From Yunchengibacter salinarum (lineage in GTDB: Bacteria > Pseudomonadota > Alphaproteobacteria > Sphingomonadales > Kordiimonadaceae): DNA of 64,000 nt. The notes below the pieces were generated by a model. It ran no database searches and was not told the origin of the DNA. It worked only from the letters and a program-made list of their open reading frames with translations. Below, in pieces: positions 52,640-62,020 of the stretch. The number at the start of each line of letters is the position of its first letter. Within the stretch, counting starts at the first letter, position 1. The position numbers and the translations under genes were made by a program. The stretch lies in contig NZ_JBBJLN010000007.1 in assembly GCF_037658235.1 (NCBI RefSeq), forward strand, positions 150,218 to 214,217. Direction: 5' to 3'.

Positions 52640-53263
52640 TTATCTGCGCCGGAGACGGCGGCGTTTTTTCTTTTCGGGTGCGTCGCTGCCGAACATATAG
52701 GTGAGCCGCACATCCATATCCTGAACACCGGGCTCGGCGGTGAACACCACCTTGTCGAAATCGGGCTTCCCCAGCCCCAGTTCCGGGTTGCGGGAAAAGC
52801 CGAACCCTTCGGAGAAGAAGTCCGCCTTGCCGTTGGCGTTCCGATCATGCAGCACCACAAGCGCCTGTTCCCCGGCTTTGGGCAATGGCACGCAGACCGT
52901 CTGATCATGATCCTCGGCAGGCACATCCACCCGGATCAGTTTGGCGCCCTTGGCCAGAAAATCATCCGGGTCGGGGCCATAAATCTGCACCCGGATATTG
53001 CCCTCCGCCTCGGTAATATTGCTCACATGCACGCGAACACTGGCCTCGCCGGAACCGGGCTCGCAGTCATCGCCCAGATAGCCCGCCGCGTTTTCCAGCG
53101 TGGTGGGGGGCGGCCTGCCGCTTTCGGAATCAGCCGCCTCTTCCTGAAGCGGCGCGGCGGACAGGCCCGCAAGAGGCAGCGAAAACACACCCAGTACCAG
53201 GGCTGCCTGGCGCAGGATGCGAACCGGGGACACAACCGAACCGGCACGGACAAACGGGAACAT
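52640..53263 (-). CDS. DUF2141 family exported protein
   Basis: The 207-residue protein has a signal peptide (hydrophobic about residues 18-38, cleavage near LSAA) and a DUF2141 domain: VRVHVSNITEAEGNIRVQIY, ALVVLHDRNANGKADFF and GFGFSRNPELGLGKPDFDKV. DNANGK is an acidic loop that may bind a cation. The C-terminus is a lysine/arginine-rich tail (KKKRRRLRRR). ATG 53263 is decided by AAGGAG. It lies 161 bp upstream of the lipid kinase and may be in the same leftward unit; its function is unknown. Confidence 0.85.
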   Translation of the reverse strand: MFPFVRAGSVVSPVRILRQAALVLGVFSLPLAGLSAAPLQEEAADSESGRPPPTTLENAAGYLGDDCEPGSGEASVRVHVSNITEAEGNIRVQIYGPDPDDFLAKGAKLIRVDVPAEDHDQTVCVPLPKAGEQALVVLHDRNANGKADFFSEGFGFSRNPELGLGKPDFDKVVFTAEPGVQDMDVRLTYMFGSDAPEKKKRRRLRRR

Positions 53264-53457
53264 CAGACTCTCCTTACATGTTGACAGCCCAGGGCCGCGG
53301 CATTGGCCCGGCAAGGCCCTGGCGGCCCGGAACACCGCTTGCTCCACCCCTGCCGTGCGATCATGGCCGGAATATGGTGGCCCAAAGGCAGGATGTGGCA
53401 AGGCGGGAAGCCGCCATTGCCCTTGCATCCACCCCTAAAGCAGTGTAGCGCCAAACT

Positions 53458-54648
53458 ATGCTCTCGCGTCTTGACAGATATGTGCTCCGCCAGGTGATGA
53501 CTCCCATGCTCATCACGCTGGGCATTGCCGCCCTGCTGCTGATTCTGGAGCGTATGCTGCGTCTTTTCGACTTCGTCGTCAACGAAGGGGGGCCGGTGGG
53601 CGTGGTCTTTCGCATGTTGGCCAATCTTACGCCGCACTATATGGGGCTGGCACTGCCCGTCGGCCTGTTCCTGGGCGTTCTGCTGGCCTTTCGCAAGATG
53701 TCCCTGAACAGCGAATATGACGCCATCGTGGCCAGCGGCATCGGCCTGCCCCGCCTGATGCGCCCGCTGCTGCTGCTTTCCCTGCTGCTGGTGGCGATCA
53801 ATATGGCCCTTGTGGGCTGGGTTCAGCCGCACAGCCGCTATGCCTATCGCGGGCTGGTGTTCGATCTGCGCTCCGGCGCGCTGGGTGCCAGCATCCGGGT
53901 GGGTGAATTTGTCGAGGTGGGCGACAACATGGTTCTGCGGATCGAGGAATCCCGCAATCAGGGCGCCGATCTTTATGGCGTTTTTCTGGAACGGCGGGAC
54001 GAACGCGGCAGCATGTCCGTCACCGCCGAGCGTGGCGGCTTCTATGCCACCGACAATGATCAGACCGTGCTGCTCAGGCTGTTCAACGGCATGTTGGTGG
54101 ACCTGAACGAAAGCCAGGAAAAACCCCGCGTCCTCACCTTTGACGAACAGGATCTGGCGATCGACCTGCCCACCAGCACGCCGTTTCGGTCCCGCGGGGG
54201 GGAAGAACGGGAAATCACCCTGCCCGAACTGATGCAGATGAAAGACGACCCGACCCTGAGCGATGGGCGCCGGAACGCCTTTGAAGCCCAGTTCCATTGG
54301 CGGCTCATGCACAGCATCACCTTTTTGATACTGCCCTTTCTGGCCGCCCCCATGGGCCTGACCAACAAGCGCACCGGGCGCAGCACCGGGCTTGTGGTGG
54401 GGCTTGGCCTGCTGATCGTCTATAATGAAGTGATGGAAGGCATGGAAACCGCCGTGGCCGCGGGCATATCGCCCTATCTCAGCATATGGGCGCTGTTCAC
54501 CGGCTTTGCCCTGCTCAGCCTGTTCTTCTATCATGTAGCAGCGCACCGGGCGGGCGGCGACCCGCTGGCCTGGGTCAATGCAAGCTGGAACATGGTGGCG
54601 GGGCCGATCGGGCGCCTGTCCCGCAAGCTCATCGGGGTGCATGAATGA
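53458..54648 (+). CDS. LptF/LptG-family permease (LptF-like), YjgP/YjgQ family
   Basis: The 396-residue protein has six predicted membrane segments, three before and three after a periplasmic beta-jellyroll domain (about residues 120-280), as in LptF. The N-terminus is MLSRLDRYVLRQVMTPMLIT and a conserved coupling region is NSEYDAIVASGIGLPRLMRP. In LPS export LptF pairs with LptG and the ATPase LptB. It overlaps the next gene by 4 bp. The gene is not beside lptD, the usual alphaproteobacterial neighbour, but in the ceramide locus, so it may serve sphingolipid export. The ribosome site is weak. Confidence 0.85.
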   Translation: MLSRLDRYVLRQVMTPMLITLGIAALLLILERMLRLFDFVVNEGGPVGVVFRMLANLTPHYMGLALPVGLFLGVLLAFRKMSLNSEYDAIVASGIGLPRLMRPLLLLSLLLVAINMALVGWVQPHSRYAYRGLVFDLRSGALGASIRVGEFVEVGDNMVLRIEESRNQGADLYGVFLERRDERGSMSVTAERGGFYATDNDQTVLLRLFNGMLVDLNESQEKPRVLTFDEQDLAIDLPTSTPFRSRGGEEREITLPELMQMKDDPTLSDGRRNAFEAQFHWRLMHSITFLILPFLAAPMGLTNKRTGRSTGLVVGLGLLIVYNEVMEGMETAVAAGISPYLSIWALFTGFALLSLFFYHVAAHRAGGDPLAWVNASWNMVAGPIGRLSRKLIGVHE

Positions 54649-55841
54649 CCGCCGCGCCAGCCAGCCGCCCGATCTCCACCCTGCGGGCCCTGCGCCGACG
54701 TTTCCTGCCGTCGCGCACCCTGTCCACCTATATGGCCAGGATGCATCTCACACGCTTCTTCGGCGTTCTGCTGGGGCTGACCATGGTGCTCCAGATTCTC
54801 GACCTGCTGGCACAGAGCGACGATATCCTCTCTGCGGAGGGCGCGTCCTATGCCTCCATCATCAGCTATGTCTCGCTGCGGCTGCCGCAACTGATCAGTC
54901 AGTTCGCGCCGTTCGTGGCGCTCCTCGCCACGCTTTTGACGCTGGCCACGCTGAACCAGCACAGCGAAGTGATCGTCATGAAAGCGACGGGGCTGTCGGC
55001 CCACCGTATTCTGAGCCCCATCGGGCTGGCCAGCCTGATGATCGCGGGCGCCCATTTCGCGTTCAACGAACTGATCGTGGCCGATGCCAGTCGGGAACTG
55101 GATTACTGGGCGAAGAATGATTATGCGGTGGACCTGCCGCCCCCCACCGAACTGGGCGGTCAGGTCTGGCTGAAAGACGGTGAAAAGCTGGTTCGGGTGG
55201 GGCGCGTAAGCCGCGTACATGACCGGATCGTTCTGGACCGGGTTGCTATCTTCAAGCGGGAAGGCACATCACGACTCGTGGAACTCGCACGCGCCGACTT
55301 CGCCTGGTATCGCGATGGCCGATGGACCCTGCATGAGGTGCGCCGCTTCGACACGCAAAGTCACGCCCTGTCCATTCAACCCACCGAGCCGGTGGACCTG
55401 AATGTGTCGCCGGGGCGCTTTACCCTGCTGGACATCAAGCCCGATCATCTGCCGTTCGCCAGCCTGTGGTCCAAGATCGAACAACGCCGGGAAGAAGGGC
55501 TGGCAACCGACCGCCTGATGGCCAGCTTCCTGCAAAAGATCGCCGGGCCCGCCGCCAGCATCCTGATGCCGCTGTTGGGGGCCGTGGCCGCTTTCGGCAT
55601 TCATCGCGGCGGCAGCCTGTTCCTGCGCCTGGTGCTGGGCATGGCGCTGGGCTTCACCTTTTTCGTGGCGGACAATTTCATGCTGGCCATGGGGGAATTC
55701 GGCGTCGCCCCGCCCATTCTGGCCGCATGGGCGCCCTTCCTGCTGTTCCTGCTGGTGGGGTATGCGGTGCTCTTCTACAGCGAGGAAGGACAGGTGGGCA
55801 CCAAACTGGCCCGATGGCGCAGCCGACGGCGGCGTGGCTGA
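54645..55841 (+). CDS. LptF/LptG-family permease (LptG-like)
   Basis: The 398-residue protein has the same layout: membrane segments near 45-65, 75-110 and 120-140, a periplasmic domain (about 150-290) and three C-terminal segments. Motifs are LSTYMARMHLTRFFGVLLGL, QHSEVIVMKATGLSAHRILS and MLAMGEFGVAPPILAAWAP. The start is the ATG of an ATGA overlap with the LptF-like gene; the N-terminal 28 residues before the first amphipathic helix are longer than usual. It ends 1 bp before the flippase gene. No lptB, lptC or lptD is in the window. Confidence 0.85.
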   Translation: MTAAPASRPISTLRALRRRFLPSRTLSTYMARMHLTRFFGVLLGLTMVLQILDLLAQSDDILSAEGASYASIISYVSLRLPQLISQFAPFVALLATLLTLATLNQHSEVIVMKATGLSAHRILSPIGLASLMIAGAHFAFNELIVADASRELDYWAKNDYAVDLPPPTELGGQVWLKDGEKLVRVGRVSRVHDRIVLDRVAIFKREGTSRLVELARADFAWYRDGRWTLHEVRRFDTQSHALSIQPTEPVDLNVSPGRFTLLDIKPDHLPFASLWSKIEQRREEGLATDRLMASFLQKIAGPAASILMPLLGAVAAFGIHRGGSLFLRLVLGMALGFTFFVADNFMLAMGEFGVAPPILAAWAPFLLFLLVGYAVLFYSEEGQVGTKLARWRSRRRRG

Positions 55842-55842
55842 C

Positions 55843-57420
55843 ATGGCGACGGCCCAGGGCAATGGCAATCACCGCGTGGCGGCGGGCGCGGGCAAAGCCT
55901 TTCTCGGTCGGTTGGGCGCGCTGATCGAAGTGGCCAGCCTGATCGCCTTTGGCTGGGCCTATGGCGCCGAAACATTCGGGCTGTATGCCGCGCTCTGGTC
56001 TTATGTGAAGGTGCTCTCCGCGCTCAGCGATGTGGCCATGACCACCGCCCTGCAACGCTTTGTCCCCCTGGCCGAGCAGTCCGGCGACCATCAGCCCGCC
56101 GAGCGGGCGGGGGCGGCGCTGAAGCTGTCCGTGGGCATAGGAATCGCGCTGGCGCTGGCCATGACCGCGCTGGCCCAGCCGCTGGGCCGGCTGATCAATG
56201 CCGGGGCCGAAGACAGCGCGGCGCTGGCCGGGATCATCCGGCTTTATGTGTGGACCGTGCCGCTGTGGACCTGTGTGGAAAGCGCCACCGCCGCCATTCG
56301 CGCGCGGCGCACCTTCGGCCCGGAAATCAAGGTGCGCATTTTCGTGGAACAGGGCGCCCGGCTGGTGCTGGGGCTGGGCTTTGCCGGATTGGGGCTGATG
56401 ACCTTCGGGCTGTTCGCCGCGCATCTCGTCTCCACCGCCATAGCCGGGGCGCTGGCGCTCAGGCTGGTCAGCCGGGCCTATGGCCTGCGGGCGGTGCTGC
56501 GCGCGCCCGTACTGGCGCCGGGCAACCGGGCCATGCTGGGATACGGGCTGGCGGTCATGCCGGCGGCCCTGACCAAGAAGCTGTTTTCCGAAGTGCCGGT
56601 CATGGCCCTCAACGCCATGCTGCCGGGGGCGGACGGCGCGCGGGCGGCGGGCTTTTATGCTATTGCCCGCAAGGTGGCAAGCGCCCTGCAAGCGGTGCGG
56701 CTCACATTCGATTATGTGATGGCACCGCTGGCCGCCGAACGGGTCAGCCGGGGTGACCGGGCCACACTGGCCAGCATGGGCGCCTTCGCCACCCGCATCG
56801 CGCTGGGCCTGGCCTTGTTGCTGGGGGCGACCCTGATCATGATGCGCCACGACCTGCTTGCCCTGATGCGCCCCGACTTCATGGCCGCGGCCAGTGCCAT
56901 TGTGATTCTGGTAGCGGGCCGGGTGCTGGAAGCGGCCACCGGCCCGGCCACGGCCCTGGTGGAAATGCTGGGCCACCACGCCCTGCCCGCACTGAACAGC
57001 CTGGCCGGGCTTGTGGTGATGGGCGGTCTCGGATTGTGGCTGATCCCGCCCCACGGCCTGAACGGCGCGGCGGTGGCCGCCGCCGCCGGGCTGAACACCA
57101 CCGCCCTGCTGGCCCTGTGGCAAACGATGGCGTTGTTCCGGCTCAACCCCTATGGGCGGGCCATGATCCGGCCCCTTGCGGTGGCGGGGGGGCTGGCGCT
57201 TCTCATCCTGCTGGCGGGCCGGGGGATTGCCCTGCTCGGCCCACCGCCTGGAAGCCTTCTTGTGATCATGCCGCTCTTGCTGCTATCAGCGATGGCGATC
57301 TTCATCCGCGCCGGGCTGACCGGGCCGGATGAAACGGCGCTTGGGCGGCTGGGGCGGCTTGCCCGGCTGCTGGGGCGGCGCAAGGATCAGCCACCCGAAA
57401 CGGAAAGGGATGCCCCGTGA
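55843..57420 (+). CDS. MOP-superfamily lipid/oligosaccharide flippase
   Basis: The 525-residue protein has about 14 hydrophobic segments and matches the polysaccharide-transport (PST)/Wzx-like branch of the MOP flippases (FGLYAALWSYVKVLSALSD at the start and TALVEMLGHHALPALNSL later). Such proteins flip lipid-linked substrates across the inner membrane. ATG 55843 sits 1 bp after the lptG-like stop. Its stop overlaps the ceramide synthase GTG by 4 bp, so the substrate is plausibly a glycosylated or otherwise modified sphingolipid; this is inference. Confidence 0.78.
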   Translation: MATAQGNGNHRVAAGAGKAFLGRLGALIEVASLIAFGWAYGAETFGLYAALWSYVKVLSALSDVAMTTALQRFVPLAEQSGDHQPAERAGAALKLSVGIGIALALAMTALAQPLGRLINAGAEDSAALAGIIRLYVWTVPLWTCVESATAAIRARRTFGPEIKVRIFVEQGARLVLGLGFAGLGLMTFGLFAAHLVSTAIAGALALRLVSRAYGLRAVLRAPVLAPGNRAMLGYGLAVMPAALTKKLFSEVPVMALNAMLPGADGARAAGFYAIARKVASALQAVRLTFDYVMAPLAAERVSRGDRATLASMGAFATRIALGLALLLGATLIMMRHDLLALMRPDFMAAASAIVILVAGRVLEAATGPATALVEMLGHHALPALNSLAGLVVMGGLGLWLIPPHGLNGAAVAAAAGLNTTALLALWQTMALFRLNPYGRAMIRPLAVAGGLALLILLAGRGIALLGPPPGSLLVIMPLLLLSAMAIFIRAGLTGPDETALGRLGRLARLLGRRKDQPPETERDAP

Positions 57421-58553
57421 CCACCACTATCCGGCCCGTTCGCACCAAGCGGGATCTCAAGACCTTCATCACCTGCACCCGGCACATCTATCGGGATGAT
57501 CCGAACTGGATACAGCCGCTCACGCTGGAGCGGCTGGACGCGCTGCAAGCCCACAAGAACCCCTATTTCAACCATGCGGAGGTGGCCTTTTGGCTGGCGG
57601 AGCGCAATGGTCATGTGGTGGGGCGGGTTTCGGCCCAGAGCGACCGGCTGGCGCAGGATCGCTATGGCACGGACCTGGCCCATTTCGGCTTTTTCGAAGC
57701 GGAGGATTTCGAAACCGCCCGCGCGTTGATGGAAACCGCCGAAGCCTGGGCGCGGCAGCGGGGGCTGACCCGCGTGCAGGGGCCGTGGTCGCTGTCCGCC
57801 AATGAACAGGCGGGCCTGCTGGTGGATGGCTTCAACACGCCGCCGGTTTTCATGATGCCCCATGGCAGGCCCGATTATGATGGCTGGCTGAAAGACCTGG
57901 GTTATGGCGAGGCGCGGGACATGCTGGCCTATGAACTGGACCTGCACCCCGGATTCCCGGAAAAAACCCATCGCATCGTCAAGCTGGCCAGGCGCAACAA
58001 GCGGCTGAATGTGCGCGAACTGGACATGAAGCACTTTGACCGCGACCTTGCCCTTATCATGGATATCTTCAACGAAGCCTGGTCCGACAATTGGGGCTAT
58101 GTGCCCTTCACGGAAGAAGAAGCCGCCCATGCGGCCAAGGCGCTGAAGCCCATCGTCAAGCCCTATCGCACCATGATCGCGGAAGTGGACGGCGAACCAG
58201 CCGCCTTCATGGTCACCATTCCAGACGTGAACCACAAAATCCGGGACCTGAACGGCAAGTTGACACCGATCGGGCTGGCCAAACTGTTATGGCGCCTGAT
58301 TCTGAGTGGCCGGGAGGACCGGATGCGGGTGCCGCTGATGGGGGTGCGCAAGGCCTATCAACGCGGGCCGATCGGTGCCGCGCTCGCCATCTGGATGATC
58401 AGCGACAGCCGCGACAATGTGGTGGATCGCGGCGCCACCTTTGGCGAACTGGGCTGGATACTGGAAGACAATGACGGCATGAACAAGATTCTGACCGACA
58501 TAGGCTGCAAGCCATACAAGACCTATCGGGTCTATGAAAAAGGGCTGGCCTGA
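57417..58553 (+). CDS. bcerS: Bacterial ceramide synthase (GNAT-like N-acyltransferase, bCerS)
   Basis: The 378-residue GNAT-fold protein begins VTTTIRPVRTKRDLKTFI (GTG start) and shows FITCTRHIYRDDPNWIQPL, NPYFNHAEVAFWLAERNGHVVGRVS, GPWSLSANEQAGLLVDGF and a second acyltransferase half with WGYVPFTEEEA and AFMVTIPDVN. This pattern is the bacterial ceramide synthase family, which N-acylates 3-ketosphinganine in Caulobacter and is unrelated to eukaryotic ceramide synthases. The GTG overlaps the flippase stop, with GGAAAGGGA as ribosome site. Its presence closes the five-gene ceramide set of this window. Confidence 0.85.
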   Translation: MTTTIRPVRTKRDLKTFITCTRHIYRDDPNWIQPLTLERLDALQAHKNPYFNHAEVAFWLAERNGHVVGRVSAQSDRLAQDRYGTDLAHFGFFEAEDFETARALMETAEAWARQRGLTRVQGPWSLSANEQAGLLVDGFNTPPVFMMPHGRPDYDGWLKDLGYGEARDMLAYELDLHPGFPEKTHRIVKLARRNKRLNVRELDMKHFDRDLALIMDIFNEAWSDNWGYVPFTEEEAAHAAKALKPIVKPYRTMIAEVDGEPAAFMVTIPDVNHKIRDLNGKLTPIGLAKLLWRLILSGREDRMRVPLMGVRKAYQRGPIGAALAIWMISDSRDNVVDRGATFGELGWILEDNDGMNKILTDIGCKPYKTYRVYEKGLA

Positions 58554-58590
58554 ACAGCCAGCCCCACGCCGTTTTCACCCGACCGGGCGA

Positions 58591-59373
58591 TCAGATCAGC
58601 GCCGCGCTGTGGGCGCCGTCCACAGGCAGGGCCACGCCGGTAACGAAGCTGGCCGCGTCGCTTGCCAGCATCAGCATGGGCGCTTCCAGTTCATGCAATT
58701 CGCCCACACGGCCCGCCGGGGTTTTGGCCACCATGGCCTTGCCGCGCTCGCTGTCCAGGAAGGTATCGTTGATTTCCGTCTTGAAATAGCCGGGGCAGAG
58801 CGCGTTCACCCGGATACCGAACCGCTGGAATTCCAGTGCCATGGCGCGGGTCATCTGCACCACGCCCGCCTTGGAAACGGCATAGGTCATCTGCATGGGC
58901 GCCACACCAAGGCCGAGAATGCTGGCCGTGTTGATGATGCTGCCCGACTGGCCCGCATCGCGCAGGCGGCGGGCGGCCTCGGTGGCGACCCGCCACATGC
59001 CCTTGAGGTTGGTGTCCATGGTGATGTCCCAGGCATCCTCGGTGCTGTCCACGGCCCATTCGGGCACCGCCAGCCCGGCATTGTTGCAGACCACATCGGG
59101 CAGCCCCAACGCGGATTGAGCCTGATCGAAGGCGGCTCGCACACTGTCGCCATCGGTGACATCCAGCGCCACGGCCAGGGTGCGACGGCCCGTCTCCCCG
59201 GATATTTCGTCCGCCAGCGCCTTCACCCTGTCTTCCCGGCGGGCGCCCAGCACCACATCGGCCCCGGCGCGGGCCAGGGCACCGGCGAACTGGGCACCGA
59301 TACCGGAACTGGCCCCGGCCACCAGGGCCACCTTGCCGGTCAAGGAAAACATGGTCTCCACAGTACGGGTCAT
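58591..59373 (-). CDS. Short-chain dehydrogenase/reductase (SDR)
   Basis: The 260-residue classical SDR has the cofactor motif GASSGIG at about residues 20-26, the NNAG motif and catalytic YAVSK, with Ser in SIINTAS. An Asp/Glu-free pocket after the second strand (GARRED) suggests NADP(H) use. The substrate is not known; it resembles 3-oxoacyl-ACP reductase-type enzymes. It follows gcdH by 30 bp in the same direction, so a shared operon and acyl-chain or amino-acid catabolism is possible. GGAGGGG precedes the ATG. Confidence 0.85.
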   Translation of the reverse strand: MTRTVETMFSLTGKVALVAGASSGIGAQFAGALARAGADVVLGARREDRVKALADEISGETGRRTLAVALDVTDGDSVRAAFDQAQSALGLPDVVCNNAGLAVPEWAVDSTEDAWDITMDTNLKGMWRVATEAARRLRDAGQSGSIINTASILGLGVAPMQMTYAVSKAGVVQMTRAMALEFQRFGIRVNALCPGYFKTEINDTFLDSERGKAMVAKTPAGRVGELHELEAPMLMLASDAASFVTGVALPVDGAHSAALI

Positions 59374-59403
59374 ACGCCCCTCCCCTTTTTTGAAAACGTG
59401 CCC

Positions 59404-60624
59404 TTAGCCGGTGAACGCCTGAAGCCCGGTTATGGCGCGCCCCAGGATCAGGGCGTGCACATCATGCGTGCCTTCATAGGTGTTCACGGCTTCCAGATTC
59501 ATCGCATGGCGGATGATATGATATTCGTCCGACACGCCATTCCCCCCATGCATGTCGCGCGCGGTGCGGGCGATATCAAGCGCCTTGCCGCAATTATTGC
59601 GCTTCATCATGGAAATCATTTCGGGGCTGAAGCTGTCCCCGTCCATCAGGCGGCCCAGCCTGAGCGCCCCTTCAAGGCCAAGGGTGATATCCGTCATCAT
59701 GTCCGCCAGCTTTTTCTGCACAAGCTGGGTATTGGCGAGCGGGCGGCCAAACTGCTTGCGGTCCAGCGTGTATTGCCGGGCCGCGAAAAAGCAGAATTCC
59801 GCCGCGCCCATGGCGCCCCATGCAATGCCATAACGCGCCCGGTTCAGGCAGCCGAACGGCCCGCCAAGGCCGCTGGCGTGGGGAAGCAGATTTTCTTCCG
59901 GCACGAACACGTCGTCCATCACGATCTCGCCGGTAATGGAGGCCCGGAGCGAAAACTTGCCCTCGATCTTGGGCGCACTCAGCCCGTCCATGCCCTTTTC
60001 CAGAATAAAGCCGCGAATCTTGCCGTCATGGGCATCCGACTTGGCCCAGACCACGAACACATCCGCGATCGGGCTGTTCGTGATCCACATCTTGGCGCCG
60101 GTCAGCCGGTAGCCGCCGTCCACCTGCCTTGCGCGGCTTTTCATCCCCGCCGGGTCGGAGCCCGCGTCCGGCTCCGTCAGGCCGAAGCAGCCCACCAGTT
60201 CCCCGCTGGCGAGACCGGGAAGGAATTTTTGGCGCTGATCCTCGCTGCCATAGGCATAAATCGGGTGCATCACCAGTGAGCTTTGCACGGACATGGCGGA
60301 GCGATAACCGCTGTCCACCCGCTCCACTTCCCGCGCCACAAGACCGTACGAGACATAGGATGCCCCGGCGCAGCCATAGTCCTCCGGCAGGGTGATGCCC
60401 AGCAACCCCTGCTCCCCCAGCTCCGTCATGATCTCGCGGTGGAATATCTCGTGCCGGTTCGCTTCCAGCACACGGGGCATCAGCCTGTCGGTGCAATAGG
60501 CCCGCGCCGCGTCACGGATCATGCGTTCCTCTTGCGACAACTGCTGATCCAGAAAGAACGGATCGTCCCAGTGGAAGGGCACGATTCCCTTGGGATAATT
60601 CATCGCGGGCTCACGCTTGCTCAT
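59404..60624 (-). CDS. gcdH: Glutaryl-CoA dehydrogenase
   Basis: The 406-residue acyl-CoA dehydrogenase has the glutaryl-CoA-specific C-terminus with catalytic Glu384 in NTYEGTHDVHALILGRAITG, the FAD motif GCFGLTEPDAGSDPAGM and the substrate-loop region RYGIAWGAMGAAEFCF. It oxidises and decarboxylates glutaryl-CoA to crotonyl-CoA in lysine and tryptophan breakdown. AAGG precedes ATG 60624. It is divergent from another acyl-CoA dehydrogenase gene with a 169-bp gap between starts. Confidence 0.93.
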   Translation of the reverse strand: MSKREPAMNYPKGIVPFHWDDPFFLDQQLSQEERMIRDAARAYCTDRLMPRVLEANRHEIFHREIMTELGEQGLLGITLPEDYGCAGASYVSYGLVAREVERVDSGYRSAMSVQSSLVMHPIYAYGSEDQRQKFLPGLASGELVGCFGLTEPDAGSDPAGMKSRARQVDGGYRLTGAKMWITNSPIADVFVVWAKSDAHDGKIRGFILEKGMDGLSAPKIEGKFSLRASITGEIVMDDVFVPEENLLPHASGLGGPFGCLNRARYGIAWGAMGAAEFCFFAARQYTLDRKQFGRPLANTQLVQKKLADMMTDITLGLEGALRLGRLMDGDSFSPEMISMMKRNNCGKALDIARTARDMHGGNGVSDEYHIIRHAMNLEAVNTYEGTHDVHALILGRAITGLQAFTG

Positions 60625-60793
60625 GCTGCATCCTTGTTGAACCGGGGACAGCCCGCCCCGACCTTAGGGAGGACCGTTGCATTGGAAACTTCCGACCCAG
60701 AGGCTAGTGCGCCAAAAGGCGTGCGGCAAGGGGCGCTTGTCACACAGGATCAGGGGTGTACCTTTTCACGGGGGAAACAAGGGAGGACGATCC

Positions 60794-61945
60794 ATGCCGT
60801 TTGATCAGGAAACGCTGGGCCAACTGCTCGCCACGCTGGAACGCTTCGTTGCCGAACGCATGATCGTGAACGAACCGATTGTGGAGCGGGACGGGGCCAT
60901 TCCGGCGCCTCTGGTGCAGGAAATGCGGGATTTGGGGCTGTTTTCGCTGTCCATCCCCGAAGAATATGGCGGCCTTGGCCTGACCATGCGCGAGGAAGTG
61001 GAAGCCGCCCTGATACTGGGCCGCGCCGCGCCCGCCTTCCGGTCCATCTTCGGCACCAATGTGGGCATCGGCTCACAAGCCATCGTGATCGACGGCACCG
61101 AGGCACAGAAAGCCTACTGGCTGCCCCGGCTCGCCAGCGGGGAGGTGATCGGCTCCTTCTGTCTGACCGAACCGGACAGCGGCTCGGACGCGGGCGCGCT
61201 CAAGACCAGCGCCCGGCTGGACGGCGACCATTATGTGCTCAACGGCACCAAACGCTATATCACCAATGCCCCGATCGCCGGGCTGTTCACGGTCATGGCG
61301 CGCACCGACCCGGATACACGCGACCATAGCGGGGTCAGCGCCTTTCTGGTGCCCGCCGACACAGCCGGCATCCATATCGGTCAGCCGGAAAGGAAGATGG
61401 GCCAGAAAGGCGCCCCCGTGGCGGATGTGGTGTTCGACGACTGCCGGGTTCCGGCGGAAAACATCATTGGCGGCGTGCCGGGCCGGGGCTTCAAGACGGC
61501 CATGAAAGTGCTCTCTCGCGGGCGGCTGCACATCGGGGCAAGCTGTACAGGGCTGGCAAGCCGCGCCCTGAACGATGCCGTACGCTATGCCAGGGAGCGA
61601 AAACAGTTCGGCCAGGCCATCAGCGACTTCCAGCTCATTCAGGCCATGATCGCGGACAGCGAAACGGAAATCCAGGCATCCCGCGCCTTGGTGCGGGAAG
61701 CGGCTTCGGCCATGGATGCGGGCGAGGACGTGCGGCGCCAGGCGAGCTGCTGCAAGCTGTTCGCCAGCGAAATGGTGGGCCGCGTGGTGGACCGGGCGGT
61801 GCAAATTCATGGCGGGGCGGGCTATATCGCCGACTATGGCGTGGAGCAGCTATACCGCGATGCCCGCCTTTTCCGCATCTATGAGGGCACCACCCAGATT
61901 CAGCAGATCATCATCGCCCGCGACGTGATCGCCAACATGGAATAG
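60794..61945 (+). CDS. Acyl-CoA dehydrogenase family protein
   Basis: The 383-residue flavoprotein has SIPEEYGGLGLTM, the FAD loop GSFCLTEPDSGSDAGALKTS, the WITN-like YITNAPIAGLF, RKQFGQAISDFQLIQAM and the catalytic Glu364 in RIYEGTTQIQQIIIARD. It is closest in pattern to short- and medium-chain acyl-CoA dehydrogenases; the exact substrate is open. ATG 60794 follows GGGAGG; the frame is open upstream without similarity. A symmetric hairpin separates it from sodC. Confidence 0.9.
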   Translation: MPFDQETLGQLLATLERFVAERMIVNEPIVERDGAIPAPLVQEMRDLGLFSLSIPEEYGGLGLTMREEVEAALILGRAAPAFRSIFGTNVGIGSQAIVIDGTEAQKAYWLPRLASGEVIGSFCLTEPDSGSDAGALKTSARLDGDHYVLNGTKRYITNAPIAGLFTVMARTDPDTRDHSGVSAFLVPADTAGIHIGQPERKMGQKGAPVADVVFDDCRVPAENIIGGVPGRGFKTAMKVLSRGRLHIGASCTGLASRALNDAVRYARERKQFGQAISDFQLIQAMIADSETEIQASRALVREAASAMDAGEDVRRQASCCKLFASEMVGRVVDRAVQIHGGAGYIADYGVEQLYRDARLFRIYEGTTQIQQIIIARDVIANME

Positions 61946-61953
61946 CGCCCCAT

Positions 61954-61984
61954 GGAAAACGCCCCCAAAGCGGGAGCGTTTCCT
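61954..61984. terminator. Bidirectional hairpin between acyl-CoA dehydrogenase and sodC
   Basis: GGAAAACGCCCC (from 61954) pairs with GGGAGCGTTTCC (to 61983) across a short AAAGC loop. A-rich and T-rich flanks on the two sides make it a plausible terminator for both convergent genes. Confidence 0.6.
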
Positions 61985-62020
61985 GTTTCGGATCATCGTA
62001 TTATACGGACTTTCAGGGCC

